This document shows positions 41,981-51,329 of a stretch of 64,000 bases of DNA, one piece after another. The stretch is taken from NCBI GenBank assembly GCA_947570215.1, contig CANOTO010000005.1, positions 62,001 through 126,000 of the forward strand. Reading direction: 5' to 3'. A model generated the notes under the pieces. That model was not told where the DNA came from, did no database searches, and worked only from the letters and a program-made list of their open reading frames with translations. The translations under genes were made by a program, and so were the position numbers. Positions within the stretch are counted from its first letter, which is position 1. Each line of letters starts with the position of its first letter. This DNA comes from an uncultured Clostridia bacterium. Lineage in GTDB: Bacteria; Bacillota; Clostridia; Christensenellales; CAG-314.

Positions 41981-42397
41981 TTGAAGAAATGTATTAACTG
42001 TGAAACGGAGTTAAACGACTCCGACGAAAAATGCCCTGTTTGCGGAGTCGACCAGAAAGGTATAGTCGCCGATGCCGAAGAAATAAAACCCGCGCGATTG
42101 AACGTTCTGTGTATTATAGGCTTCGCGTTTTCTTTAATAACCGCCGCAGTGTTCGCATTCTTCGCTACGGAAATTGCGTTAGCGGAAAATATCGGCGTGT
42201 TAGTGCTAATCATAGTGGGCATTATTGCGTACGGCGCGTCGGCAATCGTAGCGTTCGGCTTTTCGCTCGGCGGACTTATTTGGACAATTAAGGCTAAGCA
42301 CAGAGGCAAAGGGTTTGCCATTGCGGCTCTAATTATTTTTGCGGCGACAATTATAACCCTTGTAACCCTCTTTGTTATACTAAAACGCGCCGAATGA
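41981..42397 (+). CDS. Zinc-ribbon membrane protein
   Basis: 138 aa from the TTG at 41981 with GGAGG seven bases upstream; the longer frame (41957) has no RBS. KKCINCETELNDSDEKCPVCGVD is a zinc ribbon (CxxC-x11-CxxC) at residues 3-21, followed by a linker and three membrane helices. Such proteins are widespread and uncharacterised. Last gene of the comE-lspA-rluD operon. Confidence 0.7.
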   Translation: MKKCINCETELNDSDEKCPVCGVDQKGIVADAEEIKPARLNVLCIIGFAFSLITAAVFAFFATEIALAENIGVLVLIIVGIIAYGASAIVAFGFSLGGLIWTIKAKHRGKGFAIAALIIFAATIITLVTLFVILKRAE

Positions 42398-42451
42398 CGG
42401 CTGAATTGACATAACTTTATACAAGGTGTCGAAAAAGTCTTAACCATACCG

Positions 42452-42495
42452 AAAGCGACGGCTTGAAATCTTTTCAAGCCGTCGCTTTGTTTTTA
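42452..42495. terminator. Bidirectional terminator
   Basis: 17-bp perfect inverted repeat (42452-42468 with 42472-42488, T run on the plus strand and A-run on the minus side weak). Confidence 0.85.
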
Positions 42496-42623
42496 GTATT
42501 ACGTCACTTCAACTGATTTTAACAACCTTTATGTTACTTCGACCAATTGTTCCGTTATGTCTTTATCCGAGCGCGGCAGTCTAAATCCACTGGCGAAACC
42601 GCATATCCCTTGCGTTGGACAGT

Positions 42624-44324
42624 TTACTTTTTCAAGTCGCCTACCCGTCTGTTGGGGTTTACAAGCACCGTTTGGTACGTGTTGTATATGACGTATCCGA
42701 GCGGAGCCTTGGGCGGTTTTTTCACGTTTATCTTGGCTGTGTAGTCCACGGGTATTTTGCTTCCGTCGCCTGCCTGCGAATAGTAGGCGCATATTTCCGC
42801 GCATTTTACAATTGTATCGAGCGGCGCTTCACCCTGTTTGTCGTTTACTATTATTACGTGCGACGAGTGTATTTTCTGCGTATGCAGCCATATGTCGGAC
42901 GGACGAGCCAACTTAAACGTGACGTAGTTGTTCTGCGCATTGTTTTTGCCTACGTAAACGGTGTAGCCGTCTATTTCGTAACGCAGCGGTTTAACAGTCG
43001 TATCCGCCTTTTTTTTATTTTGCGGTTCCTTTAACAGACCGAGCGTTACCAGTTCTTCGCGTATCTCGGCAAGGTCGTTTGGTTCGTTGCAGTATTTAAG
43101 GCTTTCTTTAATCGTAATAAGATATTCTAACAGTTTTTCGTTTTCTTCGGCAAGCTTGGCGTTATGTTCGGCAGAAGACTTCATTTTACGGTACTTTTTA
43201 TAGTAGGCTTGCGCGTTTTGCTGCGGCGTAAGCGTCTTGTCCAGAGGAATCTCCGTTTCGGCGTTTGTGTAATAATCTAAGCAAATCAGTTTGTCGTCGT
43301 CGGTCTTGATTTTCCATATATTGGACAAAATCAGGTCGCCGTATTGCTTAAACAATTCGCGGTTTTCCGCTTCCAGCACACTTTGACGTTGAATGGCAAG
43401 CTTCTTTTCCGTGCGCGACACGGCATTTTTAACTATAGTTGAAACGGACTTGGCTTTGCTTGCAAAGCGCTGCGTTTTGTCTAACAGAAGGTAGTAAGCG
43501 TCGTGCGCTTGGTTGAGAGTAGGGTAGAACTCTTTGTCTCCCTTTACCGAGCGGTAATCGAAAGGACATACGTCCGTCGGCGCTCCGTTTCGAAGCGTTA
43601 CGTTGGGACTCGGATTGTTTATTCCGCGCTCGTAATCTTTTATTCTATCCAATATCTTTGCGTTATTTATAATAGTATGGTCGTTTTCGTCTAATCCCCA
43701 CATTATCTCGTTTACGGTAGCCGCGGATACTCCCAAAAGAGTCTCGGGCAGCGCTTTACGCAGCGGCAGACGCGTCTTCGCAAGGAACGCTTCTATCTGT
43801 TCGTAATCGAAAGGCGCAATTTTATTTTGCGGAAGAAAAAATTCGTATTTTACTCCCGACATAATTATTCTTTTGCTGTCAAGATCTTGCGGAAGATGTT
43901 TAATACTGTCCAAAATGCAGTATTCGCCGTCTGTCAGTATTATGTTGGACGTCTTGCCGGTAAGCTCGAATATCAGCTTCATATCACGTCTGTATCCTAA
44001 CTCGTCCGAAACTGTCACGGCAAACTCCGCAACCCGTTCGTACGGCATTTGGCTTACCGATACGATTTCCGCCCCTGTAAGATGCTTGCGCAGCAGCATA
44101 CAGAACGACGGCGCGGTTTTAGGGTTGTCGAAATTGGCGGAAGTCAAATGAATACGGTTAACCCCCGCGTTAGCGGAAATAAGCAATTTATAGCTTTGCT
44201 TGTTGAATACGTACAAAACTATTTCGTCCTTTTCCGGTTGGTATATTTTGGTTATTTTTCCGCCTGTCAGCGTATCCTGAAATTCCTTTACAAGTACGCT
44301 CAGGCTCAAAGCGTCGTATGCCAT
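42624..44324 (-). CDS. rqcH: RqcH ribosome-quality-control factor (NFACT family)
   Basis: 566 aa in the NFACT architecture: NFACT-N (MAYDALSLSVLVKEF... RIHLTSANFDNP), a central helix-hairpin and coiled coil, and NFACT-R near the C-terminus with the SDIWLHTQKIHSSHVII motif. RqcH binds stalled 50S subunits and appends alanine tails to nascent chains so they can be degraded. Its last ~25 codons are in the region of the small plus-strand frames, which I discard. Confidence 0.92.
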   Translation of the reverse strand: MAYDALSLSVLVKEFQDTLTGGKITKIYQPEKDEIVLYVFNKQSYKLLISANAGVNRIHLTSANFDNPKTAPSFCMLLRKHLTGAEIVSVSQMPYERVAEFAVTVSDELGYRRDMKLIFELTGKTSNIILTDGEYCILDSIKHLPQDLDSKRIIMSGVKYEFFLPQNKIAPFDYEQIEAFLAKTRLPLRKALPETLLGVSAATVNEIMWGLDENDHTIINNAKILDRIKDYERGINNPSPNVTLRNGAPTDVCPFDYRSVKGDKEFYPTLNQAHDAYYLLLDKTQRFASKAKSVSTIVKNAVSRTEKKLAIQRQSVLEAENRELFKQYGDLILSNIWKIKTDDDKLICLDYYTNAETEIPLDKTLTPQQNAQAYYKKYRKMKSSAEHNAKLAEENEKLLEYLITIKESLKYCNEPNDLAEIREELVTLGLLKEPQNKKKADTTVKPLRYEIDGYTVYVGKNNAQNNYVTFKLARPSDIWLHTQKIHSSHVIIVNDKQGEAPLDTIVKCAEICAYYSQAGDGSKIPVDYTAKINVKKPPKAPLGYVIYNTYQTVLVNPNRRVGDLKK

Positions 44325-44446
44325 AAGTAAATAATAAATTTGAGTTTGCCGAGCTTAATCGGTTTTACTTGCATTGCACAGCGTGTGCGGTGCTTTTATT
44401 GGGTTTTTGTCAGTGTTTCTCGGTAAAATTTTTTGCGAATTTTTTT

Positions 44447-44960
44447 TTAAGGCGTGATGATTATTTCTCCGTTATGGGTAACGGTGCTGTCTTTCCCTGC
44501 TATGCCGTATTTGTACGGTGTAAAATCGGCGTAAACGTTGCCGTTAAACACGCAGTTCGTTACTTTATTTATTGTAAGCCCGTAAACGAACGGATATATT
44601 TTGCCGGAACGGTATTTGACCCTAATATCTCCGTTAAACGTGCAGTTACTGACGTTGTTTTTATCAATGGCGATGCCCGTTGTCTGAAAAGTCGCAATGC
44701 CTGCGGTAATAAGAGAAAAATTCCCGTTTACTACGCAGTTGTCGATTGTACCTTCGCCCACTCCGCCGTAAGCGACGGCGTATACTTTGCCGAATTTACC
44801 GTGCTTTTCATCATTGGCGAAATAAAACAGAAACGTTTGTATTAACTTCGCAGTTTTTTATTACGTCGTTGTTGAATTTACAGCAAGCAGTGTAGGTAAT
44901 AGAAGTCGGTATTATCGAAGACTGAATACACACAGTAGCGTTGCAATCGAACTGCAGTTG
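44447..44960 (-). pseudogene. Decayed GLUG-type repeat (surface adhesin-like) gene
   Basis: The minus strand carries beta-strand repeats with an N-C-x-F-N-G pattern (for example NCVVNGNF, NCTFNGDI, NCVFNGNV), as in GLUG or similar surface-repeat proteins, ending with a stop at 44447. Reading upstream, the frame changes twice: ...NCEVNTNVS must shift by one base to continue into FANDEKHGKFGKVYAVAYGG..., and another shift lies near 44940. No intact start or signal peptide is found. I read this as the broken C-terminal piece of a larger extracellular repeat protein. The left border is approximate. Confidence 0.65.
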
Positions 44961-45127
44961 TCTGCTTTAGCGCCGTCGTTTTCCTAAAGAAACAATGTAT
45001 AAGCATTTTTTGCGTTGATTAAGCAAGCATCTTCGTAATGATATATTATTATACCATCGTATAAAAGCGTTGTCAATTTCACTTGCAAAATATCAGAGCA
45101 TGCGCAAGCCTATACGGGTGGGGGTAT

Positions 45128-45210
45128 TGACTTGTATATAATGAAAATAATAATAAAAATTTTTTTATTGCATTTTGGTATTGACATTAGTATATGGGGG
45201 AGGGTATATT
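45128..45210 (+). promoter_or_regulatory. Promoter region of the 45.4-kb gene with duplicated promoter motif
   Basis: TTGACA (45181-45186), 18 bases, TATATT (45205-45210) is a good promoter. About 50 bases upstream GGTATTGACTTGTATATAATG resembles GGTATTGACATTAGTATATG, so the promoter-like segment is duplicated. The leader to the ATG at 45388 is ~170 bases and contains TACGGTGTAATAA (45299-45311) and GATAAATCG (45277-45285). Confidence 0.6.
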
Positions 45211-45387
45211 TTTACTATATAAATGGCAGTATACAGGTAAATTATTTCGTATGCGAAGTAATTTTGATTTTTCGACGATAAATCGCAATAAATCGGCATA
45301 CGGTGTAATAAAACGTAATGTTTTTCGGTATTTGTTCCTTGCAGTTAAGGAATAGGATATATAAAAATATAAAGGAGAAAATGAATT

Positions 45388-47862
45388 ATGAGCGATCAAA
45401 TTCAAAAAACTCAACAGCCCGAAGTTCAGGAAACGGTTACGCCTTCCGCTGCTCACGCGCAGGAGAAGAAGGATAACTGGTTTTTGAAGATTTGGCGCAA
45501 CCGAAGCAAGCGCAGTATTTTTATGCTGGCTGTATGCCTTGTGCTGATTCTGCTTGCAACATTTGTGGGCTCGCTTGTGCAGACGGCGGGATGGTCGGCA
45601 ACGGTGGAAGACCTGCGTGACGTAAGCAACTCCGGCAAAATCACGCGTCCTAACGACGCGGGGGTCGATACGTCTTACGACGTAGACGGCTACGTTGCGT
45701 CAGGCTTGCTGTACATTCCCAAGAAAGCAAGTGCCGAGAAGAAGGTTCCCGCTATCGTCTTTACCCACGGCTTGTACAACAACCGCGAAATGCAATTACA
45801 AAACGTCATCGAAATGGTGCGCCGCGGCTATGTGGTATTGGCTCTCGACTACGGCGGACACGGACACAACGCTTCGCAGGATCAAATAGACGCCGGCGGT
45901 ATTCAGGCAAACTACGGCTACACTCCGTATATTTTCTTGCAAGCGGCAAAGTATTTGTACAATTTGCCGATGGTGGATCAAAGTAAAATCGGCGTATCCG
46001 GTCACTCGATGGGCGGCGGCGCGACGACCAACGCTTTGCAAATAGACGGTATCGATTCCTCCTACAACGACCAAATATTAACGAAGGAATCGGCAGCCGC
46101 CAATGCGGATTTGTCCAAAGCGAACGACGCCAGCCGTAAAGCGGGCTACCATCTCGGTATTATTTCCGCAGGACTCACCCAAGCCAACGACGTTACCAAT
46201 ATGTTCGGTTACGGCGCTCCCGCGTCTATCGGCAGCAACGTACTTGCGGCTGGCGTATTGAAGGCTTCCGCAGACGAATTCTTCTTTAGCAGCGACTTGA
46301 AGGAAAATGCATATTTAAGAGTATCCAAGGCTTCCGTAAACGAAGACAATTATACAAATTATTATCTCAAGGAAAAGGACGGCTACGTCAAGCAGGACCA
46401 AGGTCAGAAGTTCCGTCCGTCCAAGCAATACTACAATCTTACCAATAGGGGCAGCGCGTACGTGTATTTGAACACGGTCAACGCTATGGCGTTCGTAACG
46501 GGCAAATCCAAGGCGGAAGTTGCGGCTCTCGACGCGTACAAGGTTGCCAACGGCGGTATTTACGTTAACGGCGAGCTGCAGTATCAGCCGGAAGTAAAGG
46601 TGTACGACACTCTCGACACCGAAAGCGGCGGCAAACTCGAACGCACCGTTCCCAAACGCGGCAATCTCGTTTCCGTTCAAAGAAAGGGCGAAGCTATCGC
46701 GTCCGCGGAAAACACTATCCGCGTAATATACGAAGCGCGCGAAACTCACCCGATGAATCACTTCTCGATTCAATCCGCAGCGCACGTAGTCGATTTCTTC
46801 TACAATGCGTTCGGCGTATCTCCCGTAGGCAGATATATTGCACCGACTAATCAAACCTGGTGGCTTAAAGAAGCCTTCTCTATGCTCGGTTTCCTTGGCT
46901 TATTCGGACTTATCTTCCCCGTACTCGATATGCTTCTCGGCACCAAGCTGTTCGCTTCGTTGAAGGCTGCCGAAGGCGAAGTTTCCGAAGGCCCCGTTCT
47001 TCTCACCCGTCCGCGCAAGCACGTCACATATTGGCTTTCGGGAATATTAACCGCAATATTCGGCGCGTACAGCTTGAGAAATATGTACGGCAGCGACAAA
47101 TGGCATATTTACGATTCGTTACTGAAAATGTTCGATAACGAAAAGTTTATTTACAACGACACCGTCGCAAGATTTGCCGCTTGGGGAATTTTGTGCGCAG
47201 CGTTCGCAATAATCGTGTCTGTGGTTATTTGGTTTATCAATTACTGCATAAATACGTTTGTGTACGGCGAAGACGCGCATCTTTACAACGAGCGCCCGTT
47301 CGACGGCTTCAAGATTCGCAGCTGGCAAAACGTACTCAAAACCCCGTTGCTTGCGGCTATCGTTCTTGCGGTATTTTACGGCGTTATGTTCGGCGTTTGG
47401 GGAATGTCTAACGTTGACTTCCGCTTCTGGACGTTCGACCTCAGAGTATTCGACCTTGTCCGCGTTCCCGCAATGATGCAGTATGTTCCGTTCTTCTTTA
47501 TCTTCTACATGGTAACGTCGGCGTTCAGTCAGAATTACAGAGTAAAAGATCTTCCCGAATGGGCTACGATAGCTATCAACGTCGTATTCAACGTTATAGG
47601 CGTAATGATTCTGCTGTGGGCTTCCAACGATTACTTTATCCGTACGGGTACGCAAATCGCAACGTCCAACCTGTTCTATATTGCGGCTATCCCCATTATT
47701 CCTTGCGTAGGTATCGCTACGGTTATAGCGCGCAGAACGTACGTTCGTACGGGCAACGCATGGCTTGCGGGCATCATCAATGCGGTTATTATGACCTTCA
47801 TTTCCTGCGCCAATACGTCTTTGGCTGTCGGCGCGCAAGTAGGTTGGTTTTTAGGCGCGTAA
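45388..47862 (+). CDS. Membrane-anchored alpha/beta hydrolase with polytopic C-terminus
   Basis: 824 aa. Layout: cytoplasmic tail ~1-40, a membrane helix ~41-63, an outward-facing alpha/beta-hydrolase domain (~100-470) with THGLYNN, nucleophile GVSGHSMGGG (Ser ~207) and a late HPMNHFS histidine, then at least eight membrane helices (~495-824). I recognise the hydrolase but not the fused transporter-like part. RBS AAGGAGAAAATGAATTATG. It is a single gene with a long leader, not part of an operon. Possibly acts on cell-envelope lipids or glycolipids. Confidence 0.72.
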   Translation: MSDQIQKTQQPEVQETVTPSAAHAQEKKDNWFLKIWRNRSKRSIFMLAVCLVLILLATFVGSLVQTAGWSATVEDLRDVSNSGKITRPNDAGVDTSYDVDGYVASGLLYIPKKASAEKKVPAIVFTHGLYNNREMQLQNVIEMVRRGYVVLALDYGGHGHNASQDQIDAGGIQANYGYTPYIFLQAAKYLYNLPMVDQSKIGVSGHSMGGGATTNALQIDGIDSSYNDQILTKESAAANADLSKANDASRKAGYHLGIISAGLTQANDVTNMFGYGAPASIGSNVLAAGVLKASADEFFFSSDLKENAYLRVSKASVNEDNYTNYYLKEKDGYVKQDQGQKFRPSKQYYNLTNRGSAYVYLNTVNAMAFVTGKSKAEVAALDAYKVANGGIYVNGELQYQPEVKVYDTLDTESGGKLERTVPKRGNLVSVQRKGEAIASAENTIRVIYEARETHPMNHFSIQSAAHVVDFFYNAFGVSPVGRYIAPTNQTWWLKEAFSMLGFLGLFGLIFPVLDMLLGTKLFASLKAAEGEVSEGPVLLTRPRKHVTYWLSGILTAIFGAYSLRNMYGSDKWHIYDSLLKMFDNEKFIYNDTVARFAAWGILCAAFAIIVSVVIWFINYCINTFVYGEDAHLYNERPFDGFKIRSWQNVLKTPLLAAIVLAVFYGVMFGVWGMSNVDFRFWTFDLRVFDLVRVPAMMQYVPFFFIFYMVTSAFSQNYRVKDLPEWATIAINVVFNVIGVMILLWASNDYFIRTGTQIATSNLFYIAAIPIIPCVGIATVIARRTYVRTGNAWLAGIINAVIMTFISCANTSLAVGAQVGWFLGA

Positions 47863-48218
47863 TACAACATAACGGTAAAGCGTTACCGTATTATCGGAAA
47901 CAGCGATTGTTGTCATAACTGAATTTAGACTTTTAAGACGGCAGTAATCGTTAATCGGTTACTGCCGTCGGCTCTAATAAACGCTTTGACGTTTAACGCG
48001 AAAATATTAGTTTGCAGGTTCGTTATTATTTTCCGTTTACGTATTGAAATTGCATTATAAATAGATTATAATTATATGGTAAAATGACTGATTTTGCGAT
48101 TTGTTTGCGGACGCGGAGTTATGCCGCGTCGAAAAAAAGCTTTTTCGTTACATTTTGTCGAAAAACGCAAACGGACGTAAATATTAGTAAAAACGTTATC
48201 GGAGGTTTGTAACTGCTT
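47863..48218. other. 356-base gap with terminator and the glp operon promoter
   Basis: Holds two hairpins after the hydrolase gene: ACGGTAA/TTACCGT (47872-47889) and GACGGCAGTAA with TTACTGCCGTC (47937-47947, 47959-47969) without a strong T run, and the promoter at 48044-48072. Apart from these I see nothing. Confidence 0.6.
48044..48072 (+). promoter_or_regulatory. Promoter of the glycerol operon
   Basis: TTGAAA (48044-48049), 17 bases, TATAAT (48067-48072), leaving a ~145-base leader. Confidence 0.8.
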
Positions 48219-49649
48219 ATGAAGGACGTAATTATTATCGGCGGCGGGGTTATCGGTTGCGGTATAGCGCGAGAGCTTGCGAGGTATCAGGCGGACGTTG
48301 CGGTGCTGGAAAAAGGCAACGACGTTTCCGTAGGTACCAGCAAAGCAAACAGCGGTATAGTACACGGCGGCTTCGACGCCAAACCCAATACTCTCAAAGC
48401 CAAATACAACGTATCGGGCAACGCGATGTTCGACGAACTGTCGCGGGAATTGGATTTCCCGTTTCGCCGCAACGGCTCGATGGTTTTGTGCTTCGACGAA
48501 GCGCAAATCGACGGCTTGCAGGAGCTGTACGACCGCGGAATTGCCAACGGCGTAAGAGATATGTATATAATACGCGGCAATGCGGAATTGAAAAAGCTGG
48601 AGCCGTATGTTTCCGACAAAGCGGTTGCGGCGTTGGTAGTGCCTAACGGCGGAATAGTTTCTCCCTACGAGATGACTGTAGCCTATGCCGAAAACGCGGC
48701 TGTCAACGGGGTGGAATTCCGATTCCTGTCGGAGGTTTCTGCTATAAGTAAGGATAACGGCGTCTTTACCGTTACCTGTTCGGACGGGTATTCCGAACAG
48801 GCTCGTGTAGTCATAAACGCCGCAGGCGTATACGCCGACATTATCAACAATATGGTTTGCGAAGACAAGCTGCATATAACCGCGCGTAAGGGCGATTACG
48901 TGCTTATGGACAAAACCTGCGGGTATCTCGCCGATCACACTCTGTTCCAGCTTCCTTCCAAAATGGGCAAGGGCGTTTTGGTTACGCCTACGACTCACGG
49001 AAATATTCTGGTAGGACCGACGGCTACGGACGTTGACGACAAATCGGACGTAAATACCACCGCTGAGGAATTGAACGAAGCCTTTACCAAGGCAAGTATT
49101 ACCGTTCCGTCTCTTGCACGCCGTAATATAATAACGCAGTTTTCCGGATTGAGAGCGCATCTCGACACGGACGATTTTGTAATAGGCGAAAGCACTGTCG
49201 AAGGCTTTTACAACGTGGCAGGAATCGAAAGTCCCGGACTTTCCTGCGCGCCTGCTATCGCCTGTGATATAGCGGCTCGGGTGTCGAGCAAATTACAACT
49301 TAAAGAAAAACTCCATTTTCAAGCCAAGCGCAAGGGAATACCGCAGTTCTCTAAGCTGTCTAATACCGAGCGCGAAAAGCTTATTGACCAAAACCCCTTA
49401 TACGGCAAAATAGTTTGCCGCTGCGAAGTGGTTACGGAAGGCGAAATTGTGGACAGTATTCGCCGTCCGGTGGGCGCTAAGGATCTCGACGGAGTAAAAC
49501 GCCGCACCCGCGCAGGTATGGGTCGCTGCCAAGCAGGCTTCTGCACCCCGCGTATTATGGAAATAATCGCGCGCGAGCTGGGCTGCGATATGCAGGACGT
49601 AACCAAGCTCGGAGGTAAGAGCAACGTAGTAATAGGGAGAACGAAATAA
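48219..49649 (+). CDS. GlpA-like FAD-dependent glycerol-3-phosphate dehydrogenase
   Basis: 476 aa. The DAO-type FAD site VIIIGGGVIGCGIARELARY is at residues 4-23, followed by TSKANSGIVHGG; the last ~100 residues include a BFD-like [2Fe-2S] domain with CRCEVVTEGEIVDS and CQAGFC. This matches the anaerobic GlpA-type subunit found with a second FAD protein and a DUF1667 protein in Clostridia. It oxidises glycerol-3-phosphate to DHAP. RBS GGAGG. One to four base overlap with the next gene. Confidence 0.85.
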   Translation: MKDVIIIGGGVIGCGIARELARYQADVAVLEKGNDVSVGTSKANSGIVHGGFDAKPNTLKAKYNVSGNAMFDELSRELDFPFRRNGSMVLCFDEAQIDGLQELYDRGIANGVRDMYIIRGNAELKKLEPYVSDKAVAALVVPNGGIVSPYEMTVAYAENAAVNGVEFRFLSEVSAISKDNGVFTVTCSDGYSEQARVVINAAGVYADIINNMVCEDKLHITARKGDYVLMDKTCGYLADHTLFQLPSKMGKGVLVTPTTHGNILVGPTATDVDDKSDVNTTAEELNEAFTKASITVPSLARRNIITQFSGLRAHLDTDDFVIGESTVEGFYNVAGIESPGLSCAPAIACDIAARVSSKLQLKEKLHFQAKRKGIPQFSKLSNTEREKLIDQNPLYGKIVCRCEVVTEGEIVDSIRRPVGAKDLDGVKRRTRAGMGRCQAGFCTPRIMEIIARELGCDMQDVTKLGGKSNVVIGRTK

Positions 49650-50911
49650 TGATAAAAGTAAATCTTGTTATTGTCGGCGGCGGTCCCGCGGGACTTGCCG
49701 CAGCCAAGTCCGCGTACGACGCGGGCGAACGCGATATATTGATACTGGAACGCGAAGCAGAGCTCGGCGGCATACTTAACCAATGTATTCACAACGGATT
49801 CGGTTTGCACACATTCAAGGAAGAACTGACCGGTCCGGAATACGCGTCGCGTTATATAGACGAAGTTGTAAAGCGCGGTATTACTTATAAACTCAACGCT
49901 ACCGTAATCGATGTTTCCAACAACAAGACGGTTACTTACGTTTCCGCGCAAGACGGTCTTGTACAGGTGCAGGCTAAGGCTGTGATACTCGCCTGCGGCT
50001 GCCGCGAGCGTCCGCGCGGAGCAATAAATATTGCGGGTATGCGCGGCGCGGGAGTTTTTTCCGCAGGCACGGCGCAGAAGCTCGTTAATATCGACGGTTA
50101 TTTGCCGGGTAAGGAAGTCGTAATACTTGGAAGCGGCGACATAGGACTTATTATGGCGCGTCGTATGACATTCGAAGGCGCTCACGTTCAGGCCGTAGTG
50201 GAGCTTATGCCATTTTCGTCGGGACTGAACAGAAACATAGTGCAGTGCCTCAACGACTTCGATATTCCGCTGTACTTTTCGCATACTGTCGTTAATATCA
50301 AGGGTAGAGAACGCGTAGAAGGCGTGGTAATCGCCCAGGTAGACGACAGGCTGCAGCCTATTAAGGAAACGGAGCGGTTTATCCCGTGCGACACGCTGCT
50401 TCTGTCCGTAGGCTTACTTCCCGAAAACGAGCTTGCCAAGAATGCCGAGGTTCAGCTGTCCCCCACAACGGGCGGCGCGGTTGTGGACGAGAACCTTATG
50501 ACCAACGTCGAAGGGGTGTTCGAGTGCGGAAACGTTCTGCATGTTCACGACCTTGTGGACTTTGTTTCGGCGGAAAGCGAAAACGCCGGCGTACGCGCGG
50601 CGGACTACATAAACGGAGTAACGCCCTGTCGTGAAAAGACGGTAATTTCATGCACCAACGGCGTGCGCTACTGCGTACCCACTGTGTTAAACCGCGACGA
50701 AGTATATGCGCCGCAGTCTTTCAAGATGCGCGTAGCTAACGTTTTCAAGAAGGTCGAGCTTGCCGTGCTTGCCGACGGAGTAAAGGTGTACGGACGTAAA
50801 CGTCCCGTAGTTGCTCCCGGCGAAATGGAAAATATAAACTTGACGGCGGAGCAAATGAAAATGTTAAAGCAAGCCAAATCGGTAGAAATTACCCTTATCA
50901 AAGGAGAATAG
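49649..50911 (+). CDS. FAD/NAD(P) oxidoreductase, partner of the GlpA-like enzyme
   Basis: 420 aa. FAD site VIVGGGPAGLAAAKSAYDAG at 7-26; GGILNQCIHNGFG; NAD(P)-type GSGDIGLIMARRMTFEG around 157-172; and the GCRERPRG loop. The family is the NAD(P)H-linked oxidoreductase encoded between GlpA-like and DUF1667 proteins, so it should pass electrons within the complex. The operon has no glpB or glpC. Confidence 0.85.
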   Translation: MIKVNLVIVGGGPAGLAAAKSAYDAGERDILILEREAELGGILNQCIHNGFGLHTFKEELTGPEYASRYIDEVVKRGITYKLNATVIDVSNNKTVTYVSAQDGLVQVQAKAVILACGCRERPRGAINIAGMRGAGVFSAGTAQKLVNIDGYLPGKEVVILGSGDIGLIMARRMTFEGAHVQAVVELMPFSSGLNRNIVQCLNDFDIPLYFSHTVVNIKGRERVEGVVIAQVDDRLQPIKETERFIPCDTLLLSVGLLPENELAKNAEVQLSPTTGGAVVDENLMTNVEGVFECGNVLHVHDLVDFVSAESENAGVRAADYINGVTPCREKTVISCTNGVRYCVPTVLNRDEVYAPQSFKMRVANVFKKVELAVLADGVKVYGRKRPVVAPGEMENINLTAEQMKMLKQAKSVEITLIKGE

Positions 50912-50913
50912 CT

Positions 50914-51276
50914 ATGAGCAGAGAAATGATTTGTATCAATTGTCCTATGGGCTGCCGGCTTACGGTGGACGACGCCGACAAAGCAAATATTACCGTTACC
51001 GGTAATACATGTCCGCGCGGAGTAACCTACGCGGTAAACGAAGTTACCGCTCCCAAACGTATGGTAACGGGTTCGGTTAAAGTGCAGGGCGGAACTATCC
51101 CTATGGTATCCGTCAAGACGCGCGAAGCTATCCCCAAGGAATTGATTTTTAAGAGCTTGGAACTGTTGAAAAACGTAACGCTTACCGCTCCCGTACACAT
51201 AGGCGACGTGGCAGCGGCGGACATATGCGGCTGCGGAGTGGATTTTATCGTAACCAAGAACGTCGATCGCGTATAA
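50914..51276 (+). CDS. DUF1667 protein
   Basis: 120 aa. Cys motif MICINCPMGC (residues 5-14) and TCPRG (~32-36), then CGCGVDF near the end; DUF1667 members are small Fe-S-type proteins always seen with GlpA-like pairs. Likely a third subunit carrying electrons. Starts two bases after the previous stop. Confidence 0.85.
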   Translation: MSREMICINCPMGCRLTVDDADKANITVTGNTCPRGVTYAVNEVTAPKRMVTGSVKVQGGTIPMVSVKTREAIPKELIFKSLELLKNVTLTAPVHIGDVAAADICGCGVDFIVTKNVDRV

Positions 51277-51329
51277 GCCCATAATTCTAAGCGCTTCCAT
51301 AAAATCTCAATAATTACAGGAGAGTAAAT

